Shown: positions 1 through 9,387 of the stretch, piece after piece
Numbering within the stretch: the stretch's first letter is position 1
How the letters are laid out: the number at the start of each line of letters is the position of its first letter
Assembly (NCBI RefSeq): GCF_001613305.1
Contig: NZ_BDCC01000007.1
Location: forward strand, 62,001 to 126,000
Reading direction: 5' to 3'
DNA length: 64,000 nt
Source: Nocardia vaccinii NBRC 15922
GTDB lineage: Bacteria; Actinomycetota; Actinomycetes; Mycobacteriales; Mycobacteriaceae
Translations under genes and position numbers: made by a program
The notes under the pieces: generated by a model
What the model was told of the DNA's origin: nothing
Databases searched by the model: none
What the model saw: the letters and a program-made list of their open reading frames with translations, nothing else

Positions 1-1
1 G

Positions 2-811
2 ACTCGCTTCTACCAGGATTCGGTGGTGGCGGTTACCGGGGCGGGCTCGGGGATCGGACGGGCTTTGGCTCTGGAGTTGAGTCGGCGGGGTGCACTCTTG
101 GCATTGGCCGACATCGACATGGCGAGGGTTCGTGAGACGCGGGAGATGTGTTCGACCTCCGACGATGTCGAGGTCTTCCAGGTCGACGTTCGAGACCATG
201 ACTCGGTCGCAGCCTTCGCCTCGGACACCATCGAGCGGTTCGGTCACTGCGACGTGCTGATCGCCAACGCCGGCGTGCTGCACGTCGGATCCGTGGAATC
301 CACCAGCTACAGCGAATTCGACGATGTCATGGCCATCAACTACTTCGGAACGGTGAACTGCGTCAAGGCATTCCTGCCACATTTGCGCGCTACCGGCCGA
401 GCTGCCCGCATCGCCACCATCTCCTCAGCTGTGGGTCTTGTCGGAATGCCGGAGCATGCCGCTTACAGTGCGAGCAAGTTCGCGGTCCGAGGGTTCGCTG
501 AAAGCCTGCGCGCGGAACTCGCCGACACGAATATCGCGGTAACCGCCGTCTACCCGGGAGGAATCCGCACATCGATCGCGCGGACCGCACTGCTGGCCGC
601 GTCCGTCGACCGGGACGAAGTGGTCGAGCGGTTCGAGAACCGGGTTGCGCGTACCGACGCGGACACCGCGGCCGGGGTCGTCCTTGCAGGGGTTGAGGCG
701 GGGCGCGGGCGAGTGCTGATCGGTGCCGACGCTTGGCTGGCGGAGATCGCGGCGAGGCTCGCTGGCCCGCACTTCGATCGGATCGTCAAAGCAGTCGCAA
801 GGATGGCGTGA
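2..811 (+). CDS. SDR-family NAD(P)-dependent oxidoreductase, 5' end outside window
   Basis: Classical short-chain dehydrogenase/reductase. The nucleotide-binding motif TGAGSGIG lies a few residues into the visible protein, followed by LIANAGV and the catalytic pair in YSASK, preceded by the Ser of ISSAVG. The family reduces or oxidises carbonyl/hydroxyl substrates with NAD(P)H in the cytosol; the substrate cannot be read from sequence. The frame stays open to base 2 and encodes TRFYQDSVVAVTGAG, so the true start is just upstream of the window. A GTG at 23 would remove the first strand of the Rossmann fold and is unlikely. The gene converges on the CPT-like gene. Confidence 0.9.
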   Translation, partial: TRFYQDSVVAVTGAGSGIGRALALELSRRGALLALADIDMARVRETREMCSTSDDVEVFQVDVRDHDSVAAFASDTIERFGHCDVLIANAGVLHVGSVESTSYSEFDDVMAINYFGTVNCVKAFLPHLRATGRAARIATISSAVGLVGMPEHAAYSASKFAVRGFAESLRAELADTNIAVTAVYPGGIRTSIARTALLAASVDRDEVVERFENRVARTDADTAAGVVLAGVEAGRGRVLIGADAWLAEIAARLAGPHFDRIVKAVARMA

Positions 812-902
812 TCGCCTCTGACGCAACGCAACTCGTTGATTGATGATGATTATCCGTTGCCAGTTGAGGTGACGCAGTCTGTGGTTCGTGAGCAGGGCTG
901 CG

Positions 903-1574
903 TCAGGTGTGTGGCAGATTCCGGTGGTGGTGCTCTGCCGGATTGTTGACGCAGGTCAGTGCTTCGGTGGTGGTACGTAGACGGTCGAAGGCTCGGCGGG
1001 TTGGCTTTTGGTCGAGGAATGTTCTGATCCGGACGGAGCAGGTTTCGATGGTGTCGGTGCTGGTGTCGATTTCGAGGTCATAGATGCGGTGGGCGTGGAC
1101 CCGTTCGATCTGTTTGGCTGCCGTTCCGATCGGGCGGTCGCCGCGCTGTTGTTCTCTGCGTTGTAGTTCGTCGATCGAGCAGTGGACGCCAACGAATATG
1201 ACGTCGATTCCGGTCAGGACGGTCAGGCAGTCCTGCAGCCGCCAGGGCTCGCTGAGGACGTGATCCATGATGATGTCGTTGCCCGCCAACGCCATTGCGG
1301 CGACCGCTCGATGGAACCCGGCGCGGGTTCGCCGCAGGACCTCGGTGAGCACGGTCGGGTCGAGTTCGTTGGTGCGGGTTTCCGAGCGCATCGCGCCGAT
1401 CATGTCGACGCCGATGTGGAAGAACGGCCGCTCGAGATCGATTTGGAGTTGACGGGCGATGCTCGACCTGCCCGAACTCGACGCGCCGTTGAGCAGAATG
1501 ATCTGACCGGGCGCGACTTCGCCGGGAACGTCGAGGTCGTCGGCGGTGTCGGAGAGGCTGTGCATGTCTTCCAT
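903..1574 (-). CDS. Chloramphenicol phosphotransferase-like (CPT) P-loop protein
   Basis: Small P-loop kinase-like protein of about 223 aa resembling the chloramphenicol 3-O-phosphotransferase family, seen in FFHIGVDMIGAMRSE and DIIMDHVLSEPWRLQDC after the P-loop. Members phosphorylate chloramphenicol or have unknown substrates, and annotation as resistance from similarity alone is unsafe. The Walker A is LNGASSSGRSS: the invariant Lys is Arg, encoded AGG, one base from AAG. This could impair nucleotide binding. Start ATG 1574 was chosen; a GTG at 1595 is in frame and neither has a clear ribosome site. Confidence 0.7.
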   Translation of the reverse strand: MEDMHSLSDTADDLDVPGEVAPGQIILLNGASSSGRSSIARQLQIDLERPFFHIGVDMIGAMRSETRTNELDPTVLTEVLRRTRAGFHRAVAAMALAGNDIIMDHVLSEPWRLQDCLTVLTGIDVIFVGVHCSIDELQRREQQRGDRPIGTAAKQIERVHAHRIYDLEIDTSTDTIETCSVRIRTFLDQKPTRRAFDRLRTTTEALTCVNNPAEHHHRNLPHT

Positions 1575-1660
1575 GATGGTGCAACGGCCGGTCACCAGCG
1601 ATACCGAGTGGCGGGAAAACCAGTCGATACTTCATATGGAGGCTGGCAGAATGCTCCCGC

Positions 1661-2416
1661 ATGGAACGGGCTTTCGAGGAGCTCCTGGACGAAGCGGCAG
1701 CGGCACCCGTGGAAGGCTGGGACTTCTCCTGGCTCGACGGGCGGGCCAGCGAGCAGCGGCCATCGTGGGGCTACCAGCGGCTGATGAGCGCCCGGCTGAA
1801 GACCGCGACCGCTGCCCTGGACATCCAGACCGGTGGCGGCGAAGTCCTCGCCGAGGCCGAGGTGTTTCCGCCGACCATGGCCGCAACCGAGTCGTGGCCC
1901 CCCAACCTGGCCAAGGCCACCGCGCTACTGCACCCGCGGGGCGTGGTCGTCGTTGCCGATCCGGACGATCCGCCGCTACCGTTCGCCGACGCCGCGTTCG
2001 ACCTGGTGACCAGCAGACACCCGGTCACCATCTGGTGGGACGAAATCGCCCGAGTCCTGCGACCGGGCGGAACCTATCTGGCTCAACATGTGGGTCCTGC
2101 CAGCGTGTTCGAACTGGTCGAGTACTTCCTCGGCTCACAGCCCGAGGCACGGCGCGGACGCCACCCCGACGACGAAGCCGCCGACGCCGAGACCGCCGCC
2201 CTGCAGATCCTCGATTTACGCACCGAGCGACTCCGCATCGAGTTCCACGACATCGGCGCGGTCGTGTACTTCCTACGAAAGGTCATCTGGATGGTCCCCG
2301 GCTTCACCGTCGACGAGCATCTGGACCGACTTCGCCTGCTCCACAACCAGATCCAGCAGCAAGGCCCGTTCATCGCCCACTCCGCCCGCACCCTGATCGA
2401 AGCCATAAAGCTCTGA
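1661..2416 (+). CDS. Class I SAM-dependent methyltransferase
   Basis: 251 aa with a Rossmann methyltransferase core: LDIQTGGGEVLAE is motif I, VVVADPDDPPLPFADAAFDLV covers the acidic strand-2 region and motif II, and EIARVLRPGGTYL is the conserved strand-4/5 motif of the Methyltransf_11 type. The C-terminal third is helical and probably binds the substrate, which is unknown. It diverges from the CPT-like gene with about 85 bases between, so the two probably share a promoter region. The ATG at 1661 begins MERAFEELLDEA, a usual length for the family. Confidence 0.85.
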   Translation: MERAFEELLDEAAAAPVEGWDFSWLDGRASEQRPSWGYQRLMSARLKTATAALDIQTGGGEVLAEAEVFPPTMAATESWPPNLAKATALLHPRGVVVVADPDDPPLPFADAAFDLVTSRHPVTIWWDEIARVLRPGGTYLAQHVGPASVFELVEYFLGSQPEARRGRHPDDEAADAETAALQILDLRTERLRIEFHDIGAVVYFLRKVIWMVPGFTVDEHLDRLRLLHNQIQQQGPFIAHSARTLIEAIKL

Positions 2417-2520
2417 CGGGGCACACCTGGCAAGGTCCGATCGGATCGTGCTCGACGCGCACGAGACACCGTTACCGCGCTATGCCCCTTCGGGGATGCC
2501 AGCGGTGCGAAGATCGGCAG

Positions 2521-2991
2521 GTGACCGAACTCCGACGAACCGGTGAGGTGATCGTGCCTGCGACGATGCGGGATTACCGGGAGGTGCTCGACAACCATGC
2601 TCGCTTCTGGGGTGAGCGTGACCTGCGGTCCTTGCATGTGGCCGCGCTGGTGCACGAGTTCCCCGAGACGAATCTTGCGGCAGCCGCCGACGACGGAATC
2701 CGTGGATATGTCTTCGGATTCGTCACCCCGGAGCGAATGGCCTACGCACACTTGATCGCCACTCGTGACGACGCGCGTGGGACCGGGCTCGGCCGCCGTC
2801 TGTACGAGGCGTTCTCTGCGGCCGCGGCGGCACAGGGCGCGGTCGGCCTCAAGGCCATCACCTCACCGAACAATCGGAGCTCGATCGCATTTCACGAGCG
2901 CCTCGGCTTCGAAGCCCGCGTGGTCGCTGACTACAACGGGCCGGGAGTGGATCGAGTCGTCTTCACCAAGGACCTACACCGCAACTCGTGA
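2521..2991 (+). CDS. GNAT-family N-acetyltransferase
   Basis: 156-aa acetyltransferase. The acetyl-CoA loop is visible as DARGTGLGRRLYEAF (R/QxxGxG/A), followed by the C-terminal motif NNRSSIAFHERLGFE typical of GNAT proteins. It transfers acetyl from acetyl-CoA to an unidentified amine. The reading frame extends much further upstream, but that part is the shadow of the methyltransferase gene. The protein proper starts at GTG 2521 (VTELRRTGE) or GTG 2548. It lies about 100 bases after the methyltransferase on the same strand. Confidence 0.85.
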   Translation: MTELRRTGEVIVPATMRDYREVLDNHARFWGERDLRSLHVAALVHEFPETNLAAAADDGIRGYVFGFVTPERMAYAHLIATRDDARGTGLGRRLYEAFSAAAAAQGAVGLKAITSPNNRSSIAFHERLGFEARVVADYNGPGVDRVVFTKDLHRNS

Positions 2992-3181
2992 CCGGCAAGG
3001 TCATCGCAGGACGGTCGCCGATGGTGTCGGATTTCGCCGATATCAACAGCTCTCGCGCCCTTCGACGCTGGAGTTCACCGAAAGCCGCCGTCGGAATTAC
3101 CAGCCTAGCCATAGCCGTTCGTCCCGCTCAGGTGACGAGACTGCTGGACCGGCCTGTATCCGGGCGTCGGAGAGTTGTGAC

Positions 3182-3760
3182 TCAACCCGCTCGGCGTTCG
3201 AGGTCGCGCAGGCTGTGCTCCAGATTTGACGCGATTTTGTCCAGAACCCTTGGGGCGTAAGCCGCGACTTCCTCGAACGTCGACTCGGCTGACACATCCC
3301 CGTCGTGGTAGTAGCGTAGGTACTGCGCGATGTCTTCGCGTTCCTCCCAAGGCAGGCCACGAAACGGGTCGCGGGCGTGGTAGTCGTGCATGTTCGACAG
3401 GTGGATGAAGCGGCAACCGAAGCGATATACCCGTTCGGTCCACCCCTCGTGAATCCTCTGTGCGAGATCGACCATGTCGCGGTCGGTCACTCGCCGCGGC
3501 CGGCCGTTGCTCGTGGGCAGCGTCCAGATCTCGCCGGCGACAGCTTGGTGTAGAAGTTGCCTGCGGAGTCCGGTGTCGACCTGCTCCAAAAGAAAAATGA
3601 CGCGGACCATAGAGTCCAATTCCTGGCGCAAGGTACCGACGGCGGTGGATAACCATCCTCGCTGAGCCGCTACCGACATGACTTCTCGGTGCTCATTCGA
3701 CCGTGCCCGTACCTGTCGGCAAAACCAAACCACATCATCTTGCGACGCGACCTCGCTCAT
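3182..3760 (-). CDS. Hypothetical protein, 192 aa
   Basis: No family recognised. The sequence has normal protein character: helical, charged, with conserved-looking stretches such as RFIHLSNMHDYHARDPF and WEEREDIAQYLRYYH. No signal peptide or membrane segment is visible. The His/Asp-rich central stretch might bind metal but no known motif is met. Start ATG 3760 (MSEVASQDD) is preferred over the longer frame because the upstream part is low complexity and unconserved in character. It stands alone between convergent and divergent neighbours. Confidence 0.6.
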   Translation of the reverse strand: MSEVASQDDVVWFCRQVRARSNEHREVMSVAAQRGWLSTAVGTLRQELDSMVRVIFLLEQVDTGLRRQLLHQAVAGEIWTLPTSNGRPRRVTDRDMVDLAQRIHEGWTERVYRFGCRFIHLSNMHDYHARDPFRGLPWEEREDIAQYLRYYHDGDVSAESTFEEVAAYAPRVLDKIASNLEHSLRDLERRAG

Positions 3761-3987
3761 GTGGTGACCATAGGTGCTTTGCCGTTCGGAAGAGAAACGT
3801 GACCTCCCGAACTGCTGCCAGGTGACGCACACTCCCACGTGCTCAGTACGGATGAGCTCGACGGGCTGAGCCAGATGACCGGTGCCGGCACCTCCTTCCG
3901 CGGACCGGCGGGGTGGCGGCCCTGCGGTTCATGGTCGACGGAATGCGCGCGTTGACCGCTGCCGCGCCCGATACGGCGTGGGTCCGC

Positions 3988-4893
3988 TCAGACGCCGGGA
4001 GTCGATTGCTTGCGAGCCCGTTCGACGCGGCGTTCGACACCCTCCAGATGTTTCTGCGCACGCCGCATGGCCTCGCGAGCCGAACGCTCGGTGGCGGCCG
4101 TGAATCGGCGGCGGTGTTCGGCTTCGGTCAGCTCAGCACGCAGGGCTTGGATGCGGCCGTCGAGATCAGCGAGATCGGCGGCCGCGGTGTCATGGTCTGA
4201 TCGTGCGGAAGTCACAGCGGCGCGGGCGGATTCGACTTCGGCGAGCATCTCCTCGAGCTCGCGCCGCGCCTCGGCCTGGGGATCGGGGGCGGGCCCGTCG
4301 GCAGCCGTGGGATCGGCGCGGCGACGAGTCCGCGCGGCCGATTTCTCAGTGCGATCCTCGGTGGGATCGGCTGTCGGCGAGCGCGTTCCGCGGCTGCGGT
4401 GCCCAGCGCCGGGAACCGCGGCGGGGCCGAATCCCTCGTAAGTGGCTGCGGCGGTGAGGGTTCCGGTGCGCAGCCTGTCGGCGACCGACTGATCCGCCAG
4501 TGCCGCCTGCAGGCTCGCGCCGATATCCCGGAGGACGGGTTCGGACAGCCGCTGGCCCCGGCCCGTGGCCAGCTCGGCGGCCTTGTGGGTGAGGGCGTTG
4601 ACCACTTTTTGCCGCTGCGGGGTGAGGGCCCGCAGCTGTTCGGCCGATAGTCGGCGCTGGGCATCACCGAGGGCGTCGCCCACCTCCAGTAGTGCGCGGA
4701 CGTCATCGCTCGCCTCACGAGACAGCAGATTCAGCGCCCACGCGGCGACCGTCGGCCGCCGGAGCTTGCCGATGGCGGCGGCCAGGGCCTTGTCCCCGGC
4801 GTCGCGGGCTTGGCGCGCCCGCTCGGTACGGGCGGCCACGAACTCGGCGGGCGGGAGCCCGTAGAGTTCGGCCACGACCTGGTCGAGCGTCAT
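3988..4893 (-). CDS. Conserved actinobacterial hypothetical protein with C-terminal coiled coil
   Basis: 301 aa, cytosolic. The N-terminal half (YGLPPAEFVAARTERARQAR, IGKLRRPTVAAWALNLL) matches the kind of conserved protein of unknown function common in actinomycetes. A Pro/Ala/Arg-rich linker follows, then about 110 residues of heptad-like Ala/Glu/Arg sequence predicting a long coiled coil. Start ATG 4893 (MTLDQVVAELYG) is preferred over the ATG ten codons upstream. The function is unknown. Confidence 0.7.
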   Translation of the reverse strand: MTLDQVVAELYGLPPAEFVAARTERARQARDAGDKALAAAIGKLRRPTVAAWALNLLSREASDDVRALLEVGDALGDAQRRLSAEQLRALTPQRQKVVNALTHKAAELATGRGQRLSEPVLRDIGASLQAALADQSVADRLRTGTLTAAATYEGFGPAAVPGAGHRSRGTRSPTADPTEDRTEKSAARTRRRADPTAADGPAPDPQAEARRELEEMLAEVESARAAVTSARSDHDTAAADLADLDGRIQALRAELTEAEHRRRFTAATERSAREAMRRAQKHLEGVERRVERARKQSTPGV

Positions 4894-5096
4894 GCCGCCC
4901 CAGCCTACGGGCACGCGCGCCATCCGCCCCGTGGGATGCCATGGTCAGCGATTGGCCGGCCCGGAAAGGGACCGCGACGATCCAGCCGTGCGCACCGCTC
5001 GGATCGAGCGAGAACCAACTGCCGTGCAGCAGTGCACATCGCGCGGGTAGCGGCATGATGGTGTGTTGAAACGATCGTTCAGGAGCTGGACCTGCC

Positions 5097-5567
5097 CTAT
5101 TCATCGTGCCTAGTGGTGAGAGTCCGGACGGCGCTGTCGTACTGGTCGCGGTCGAATAGAAACGGCCCGAAGGTTCCATAGTCACGGGTAGGGCGGTAAG
5201 GCTGCTGGAAACGATCCCATACGACCAGATCGCCGGTCAGGGTGATCCGGGTCAGCATCGGCCAACAGGCCAACTCCCCGCATTCGCAGGCGAGTACGGG
5301 TGTCTTCTGTTCGCTGGTGAGGCGTGTGGTTCCGTGGAAATGACTTATCGCCGACCCGAACTTCACGAACCGAGGGACGATGCCGCCATAGGCGCCGCCC
5401 GCCGGCTGCATGCCGACGTTGAGTTCGAAGCTGTCGACGAGATCGAGCAAGGGGACGGTATCGATGCAGGGAATGATCCGATGCACATCGGTGCGTCCGG
5501 GCGGTCCCGGACGGTAGTCGAAACTGATCTCGCTGATGGAAGCCCGCGGCCGGCGCCGCACCGGCAC
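5097..5567 (-). CDS. Hypothetical protein, about 156 aa
   Basis: Unknown protein. The C-terminal part VVWDRFQQPYRPTRDYGTFGPFLFDRDQYD and the CECGELACWP cysteine cluster resemble small actinobacterial proteins of unknown function. The three cysteines could bind a metal. The frame extends to 5639 but begins with Arg-rich, unstructured sequence; GTG 5567 or 5561 gives a more normal start. No neighbour suggests a role. Confidence 0.55.
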   Translation of the reverse strand: MPVRRRPRASISEISFDYRPGPPGRTDVHRIIPCIDTVPLLDLVDSFELNVGMQPAGGAYGGIVPRFVKFGSAISHFHGTTRLTSEQKTPVLACECGELACWPMLTRITLTGDLVVWDRFQQPYRPTRDYGTFGPFLFDRDQYDSAVRTLTTRHDE

Positions 5568-5757
5568 CTGATCTCGAGATCTCCTGCGCCTGGCCGCACG
5601 ACGATCGGTGTCGGTCGTCCAGGCCTTGCCGGGGTTCACCGGCGAAGGCGCACGGCGCCCTTCTCATCCGAAACAATCACGCCACCACCATAACCAGGAA
5701 CCACTTATCTGCAAGCCTTCCGGCGTTCCTATTGGTCAAGGTCGAAATTTTCAGCTG

Positions 5758-6525
5758 TCAGCACCAGGGCAGGCGCAGTGCCTCGACATCGGGTGCCGCC
5801 TGGAGTAGATCGATCAGCTCGGTCGGGCCAGCCACTTTCGTGCCACACAGGTCCCAATCGGACCAGGTGATCCAGGACCGGTCGGCAGCCCACATATTCG
5901 AGGGTGAGCCGACTCCGCTGGGATGGTCGTACAGGTCTGCGGCGTCGCCGAGAAGGCCGCAGACAGTGACTCCGGTGTCGAACTCACCGCTGACTGCCGG
6001 GCCGAAATAGGCCACGCACGGGGTATCCGCACCACCCCGGCACCAGGCGATCAGAACGTCGATCAGCGTTTGCCACGACTCGCGATCGAGAGAGCCCTCG
6101 GCAGGCGGGCGGATACTCACCGGCCAGCTCCCGCTCGGGTGTGCGTCGGACAGACTGCGGAAACTGGGGTATTGCCCCTCGGCAACTGCTGGCTGGCCGA
6201 GCCGGGGCGCAAGTTCGGTCCAGCGCAACCTTTTCCAACCTGGTCCAGGATGCACGGAGCGGCCTAGCTCGTTTCCGATCAAGACCGACCTGTCGTCGAG
6301 ATCGAATCCGGGGATTGTCGACCGCTGCTCGAGTCCGGCGGCCAGTCGCTGCCGCTGCTGCTGGTCGTAGGTGAGTTCCGCTTGGCCCGACTCGTGCTCG
6401 TACATCGCATGCAACAGCCACGTCGCATCGGGTTGTGAGTCGATCTTGTACCCACACCACCCGAGATCAGTTTTGGGCGCGCCGAGCCACGAAACCAGTT
6501 CTCGATCAGCGACATTCCAGTTCAC
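5758..6525 (-). CDS. Hypothetical protein, about 255 aa
   Basis: No family recognised. The protein is acidic and Trp-rich (WNVADRELVSWLG, GWCGYKID, DRSWITWSDWDLCG), has no signal peptide or membrane segment, and looks like a folded cytosolic protein of the SMI1/KNR4-like or immunity-protein style, though that is only an impression. GTG 6525 starts at VNWNVADRE; an ATG at 6645 would add 40 low-quality residues. It follows another unknown gene on the same strand. Confidence 0.55.
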   Translation of the reverse strand: MNWNVADRELVSWLGAPKTDLGWCGYKIDSQPDATWLLHAMYEHESGQAELTYDQQQRQRLAAGLEQRSTIPGFDLDDRSVLIGNELGRSVHPGPGWKRLRWTELAPRLGQPAVAEGQYPSFRSLSDAHPSGSWPVSIRPPAEGSLDRESWQTLIDVLIAWCRGGADTPCVAYFGPAVSGEFDTGVTVCGLLGDAADLYDHPSGVGSPSNMWAADRSWITWSDWDLCGTKVAGPTELIDLLQAAPDVEALRLPWC

Positions 6526-6814
6526 GACCGGAATCGTACAGAGCGTTGTCGACCAATTCTCTGTCGCGATGCTTGCACGCAGCAACGGTCCACGTGCTCC
6601 GAAGCGGAAGAGCGGCTGCCCGCCGTTCCTGCACGAACCGGCCACTCGAACACTCGCTCATCGGCAGACGCGTGCGGTCGGCCGGACTGGCTACTTTGTC
6701 GGACAGCGGATCCGACGCCCTTGGTAGAACTCACGAGAATCAGCGGATTGCGACTGCTCGCACCCGTGCCGGTTTCGGCGTACGTCCACGGTCACCGAAT
6801 GCATCTTCCGGTGG

Positions 6815-7234
6815 TCATGAACACGATCCGGTGCCGGGTGCAGCGAGGTAGGTGTTGTCGTCGACGTGTGCGCGCCAGTAAGCGTCGACACCGTCGTCGT
6901 CGGCCTCTTGCATGGCGATGTGGGTCATGAAAGAGCCGGGCGCGGCACCGTGCCAGTGGTACTCGCCGGGTCGGGTGACGATGGTGTCGCCGGCGCGGAT
7001 CTCTTGGAGCGCACCGCCTTCGGCTTGGACGCGGCCCACACCCTCGACGACGTGCAGGATCTGCCCGAAGGGGTGGGAATGCCAGGCCGAGCGGGCGCCG
7101 GGGGCGAAGTGGACCGAAAACGCGCGCAGCCGGGAAGGCTTGTCGGCGATTGCGAGTTCGTCGACGAAGACGTCGCCGGTGAACCGTTGCGCGGGTGCTG
7201 GTGTGCTGTCGGGGTGTGTGCGGATGACGATCAC
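6815..7234 (-). CDS. Cupin-domain protein
   Basis: 139-aa single-domain cupin. Motif 1 is WHSHPFGQILHVVEG and motif 2 is PGEYHWHGA, providing the two-His plus Glu/His metal site of small cupins, including those annotated as carboxymuconolactone-decarboxylase-associated or mandelonitrile-lyase-like cupins. The reaction cannot be deduced. GTG 7234 (VIVIRTHPDS) is the start that keeps a normal length. It lies 85 bases downstream of the MerR gene on the same strand, so the pair is probably one unit controlled by that regulator. Confidence 0.8.
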   Translation of the reverse strand: MIVIRTHPDSTPAPAQRFTGDVFVDELAIADKPSRLRAFSVHFAPGARSAWHSHPFGQILHVVEGVGRVQAEGGALQEIRAGDTIVTRPGEYHWHGAAPGSFMTHIAMQEADDDGVDAYWRAHVDDNTYLAAPGTGSCS

Positions 7235-7319
7235 GGCGTCGACCTCCAGGCTTTCACTGAAATTCGGTGCCGGCGGCTGCCGGTCCCGGGCGACGCTAGG
7301 TGCTCGAGTGGGCTCGAGG

Positions 7320-7709
7320 TCAAACCTGCGGTGCACCAGGCCCTTGGCCGGTGCGGGCCAGGCCGGTGTACTTGACGATCTTGGCCTCGACCGTAGCCAG
7401 ACACTCGTCGAGCTCGGCACGAGCGGTAAGCATGGCGTTCCGGTGCTCGCCGAGCACGCGCAGGACACCCGCGACGCCGTCTGCGCCCGATTCGCGGTGG
7501 GTGATGTAGCCGCGGAGCCGATCCAGCGGCATCCCGGTGGCCCGCATCTGCCGCAGAAACACCAGCCAGCGCACCGCGTCATCGTTGAACAGGCGCCTGC
7601 CCGCGCTGTCTCGATCGGCGTGGCAGAGCAGCCCCAAAGAGTCGTAGTAGCGAATCGTGCCGACATTGAGCCCCGACCGCGTCGCAGCCTCACCGATATA
7701 GATCGCCAT
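7320..7709 (-). CDS. MerR-family transcriptional regulator
   Basis: 129 aa. The N-terminal winged HTH reads IGEAATRSGLNVGTIRYYDSLGLL, the hallmark of MerR proteins, followed by RRLFNDDAVRWLVFLRQMRATGMPLDRLRGY and a C-terminal dimerisation helix. There is no cysteine cluster for metal binding in the C-terminus, so it senses something else. It probably controls itself and the downstream cupin gene. ATG 7709 (MAIYIGEAA) is preferred to the codon at 7730. Confidence 0.88.
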   Translation of the reverse strand: MAIYIGEAATRSGLNVGTIRYYDSLGLLCHADRDSAGRRLFNDDAVRWLVFLRQMRATGMPLDRLRGYITHRESGADGVAGVLRVLGEHRNAMLTARAELDECLATVEAKIVKYTGLARTGQGPGAPQV

Positions 7710-7776
7710 GCCGCCGACCCTATCGACCATCGACGCGCTACCGGCGCGCGCTCATCGGCATGTGAGTGTTGAGTTG

Positions 7777-8687
7777 TCATGTGCCCGAAGCCATGTAGGC
7801 AGCGAGGATGTAGTTCGCGTGCCGGTCGAGGTTGGTTCGAGCTCGGTCGTAGCGCATCGTCGTGCGCGGGTCGGCATGGCGAGCGGCGATCTGAACATCA
7901 CGCAGGTCGACGCCGGCGTCGAGCATGGTCGTGACGAAGGTGTGGCGCAGCATGTGCGGGTGCATGTGGGGAAGCCGGACCACCGAAACCTCGACCAGGG
8001 CGCGCAGGCGCCGGGTGGCGCAGTGGCGATCCATCCGCCGACCGCGGGTGTTGAGCAGGATCGGCCCGAGGTCACGGTCGGCGATGGCGCGGTCGATGCC
8101 GCGTCCGACTGCGGGCGGTAAGGGGATCAGCACGATCTTGGCGCCTTTACCGACCACGCGCAGGACTCGGTGGCCGTGTTCTTCGCCGATGTCGGCAATG
8201 TCGGTGTGGCAGGCTTCGAAGATCCGCAACCCGAGCATTCCGAGCATGACCACCAGCGCGAAGTCGAACGGGTTGGCCGAGTCGCGTGCAGCGCTCAGCA
8301 GCGCTTCGAACTGCAGATGTGAAAGTTTAAGCGTCGGTGACTCGTTCGACACCCGCGGTCGGCGAACGTACTCGGCTGGGGAGTGTTCCAGGACACCGTC
8401 GATGACGCAGGTGCGGTAGAAACCGGTAACCACCGCCATGCGCCTGGCGACGGTGGCGGGTTTGAATCGGCGGACTTCACGCAGCCGACATAGCGTTCGA
8501 CCTCGACCCGGTTCATCGCCAGCGGGCTGGCCTGATGCTCGAGGCACCAAGCGAAATACAGGCGCAGGTCCGAGGTGCAGTGGATGCGAGAGGTTCCGGA
8601 GAACCGAGCGAGGTAGGCCGCTGAGGCCAGCCGCAACACGAGATCGTCACCGGCGAAGGCGACATCGATGTCAGCTGAAGTGCTCAT
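7777..8687 (-). pseudogene. Tyrosine recombinase/integrase (XerC/D-like), frameshifted
   Basis: The catalytic half is intact in one frame (7777 to about 8490): Arg in LGLRIFEACH, the box II motif HPHMLRHTF, ARHADPRTTMRYDRA, and the nucleophile Tyr in MRYDRA. The N-terminal SAM-like DNA-binding half, beginning MSTSADID at 8687, is in another frame. The two join near 8470-8490 between ERYVGC and EVRRFKPATVARR. One indel therefore separates an otherwise complete site-specific recombinase of about 300 aa. It may be the relic of the integrase that brought in part of this region, or a single-base sequencing error. Confidence 0.8.
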
Positions 8688-8792
8688 ACACCACGATGCG
8701 CCCGGACCCGGGGTCACCGGAATCCGTTACGGCTCGGACCAGCGCGGGTCGCGGCATGACAGGACGATTCGACCTGGATGTAAAGCCGCCAG

Positions 8793-9332
8793 TTATCGGG
8801 GCGCGTCGTTGCCTTCGTACTCACCGAGATTGATGAGCGAGACCCGCTCGGACCAGCTATCCCAGGCCACATGTTTCAGGCAGGTCCGGTAGTAGTTGTC
8901 GTAGCCCATCAGGTCGCCGTAGGCCACTTGCTCCTGCGCGAGGTCGGGTGGGCCGAAGTAGTCCAGAAACTCGCGGTAGTTGCGAAGAAAGTTGAAGTGT
9001 TCGAGGTGGCTGTTCCTGCCGTACAACGCGAATCCGGCCACCCTGCCGCTCTTGACCAGATAGCTGGTTCCGCCTGCGAAGTGAACCATTGCCCTCTCGC
9101 CTAGCGCGTTGGAGATCAACTCGTCACGCGAGACCCATCGGCCGTCGCTGTCGTAGCACCCGGTTGGGGAGTCGACAGTCCGATACATGAGCGGGTACGA
9201 AAGCTCTGTAATCCTGTCCGGCTGGATAACTTCCGCAGCTATCGCCCCGTATGGCACGCCAGCGCAACACAGCCAGGACAGCTGGAGGTCCGGCCTCGCG
9301 AGCATGTCCAGTTGATCCAAGATCTCGATCAT
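8793..9332 (-). CDS. Hypothetical protein, about 179 aa
   Basis: No family recognised. The protein is tyrosine- and aromatic-rich (RTVDSPTGCYDSDGRWVSRDEL, GYDNYYRTCLKHVAWDSW), has no membrane segment, and appears cytosolic. ATG 9332 (MIEILDQLDM) has GTAGGG upstream and is preferred to the codon at 9410. It lies between the broken recombinase and the large STAND NTPase, divergent from the latter, so it may belong to the same accessory insertion. Confidence 0.55.
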   Translation of the reverse strand: MIEILDQLDMLARPDLQLSWLCCAGVPYGAIAAEVIQPDRITELSYPLMYRTVDSPTGCYDSDGRWVSRDELISNALGERAMVHFAGGTSYLVKSGRVAGFALYGRNSHLEHFNFLRNYREFLDYFGPPDLAQEQVAYGDLMGYDNYYRTCLKHVAWDSWSERVSLINLGEYEGNDAPR

Positions 9333-9387
9333 CTGGCAGACCCTACCCGGGCCGGTGTCGTAGGCGGCCTGCAGCGTGGTGCGGGCG

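Noticed and set aside
1546-2520. Long plus-strand frame upstream of and joined to the GNAT domain
   Set aside because: It overlaps the methyltransferase gene in another phase and is Arg/Pro-rich; the GNAT protein begins near 2521.
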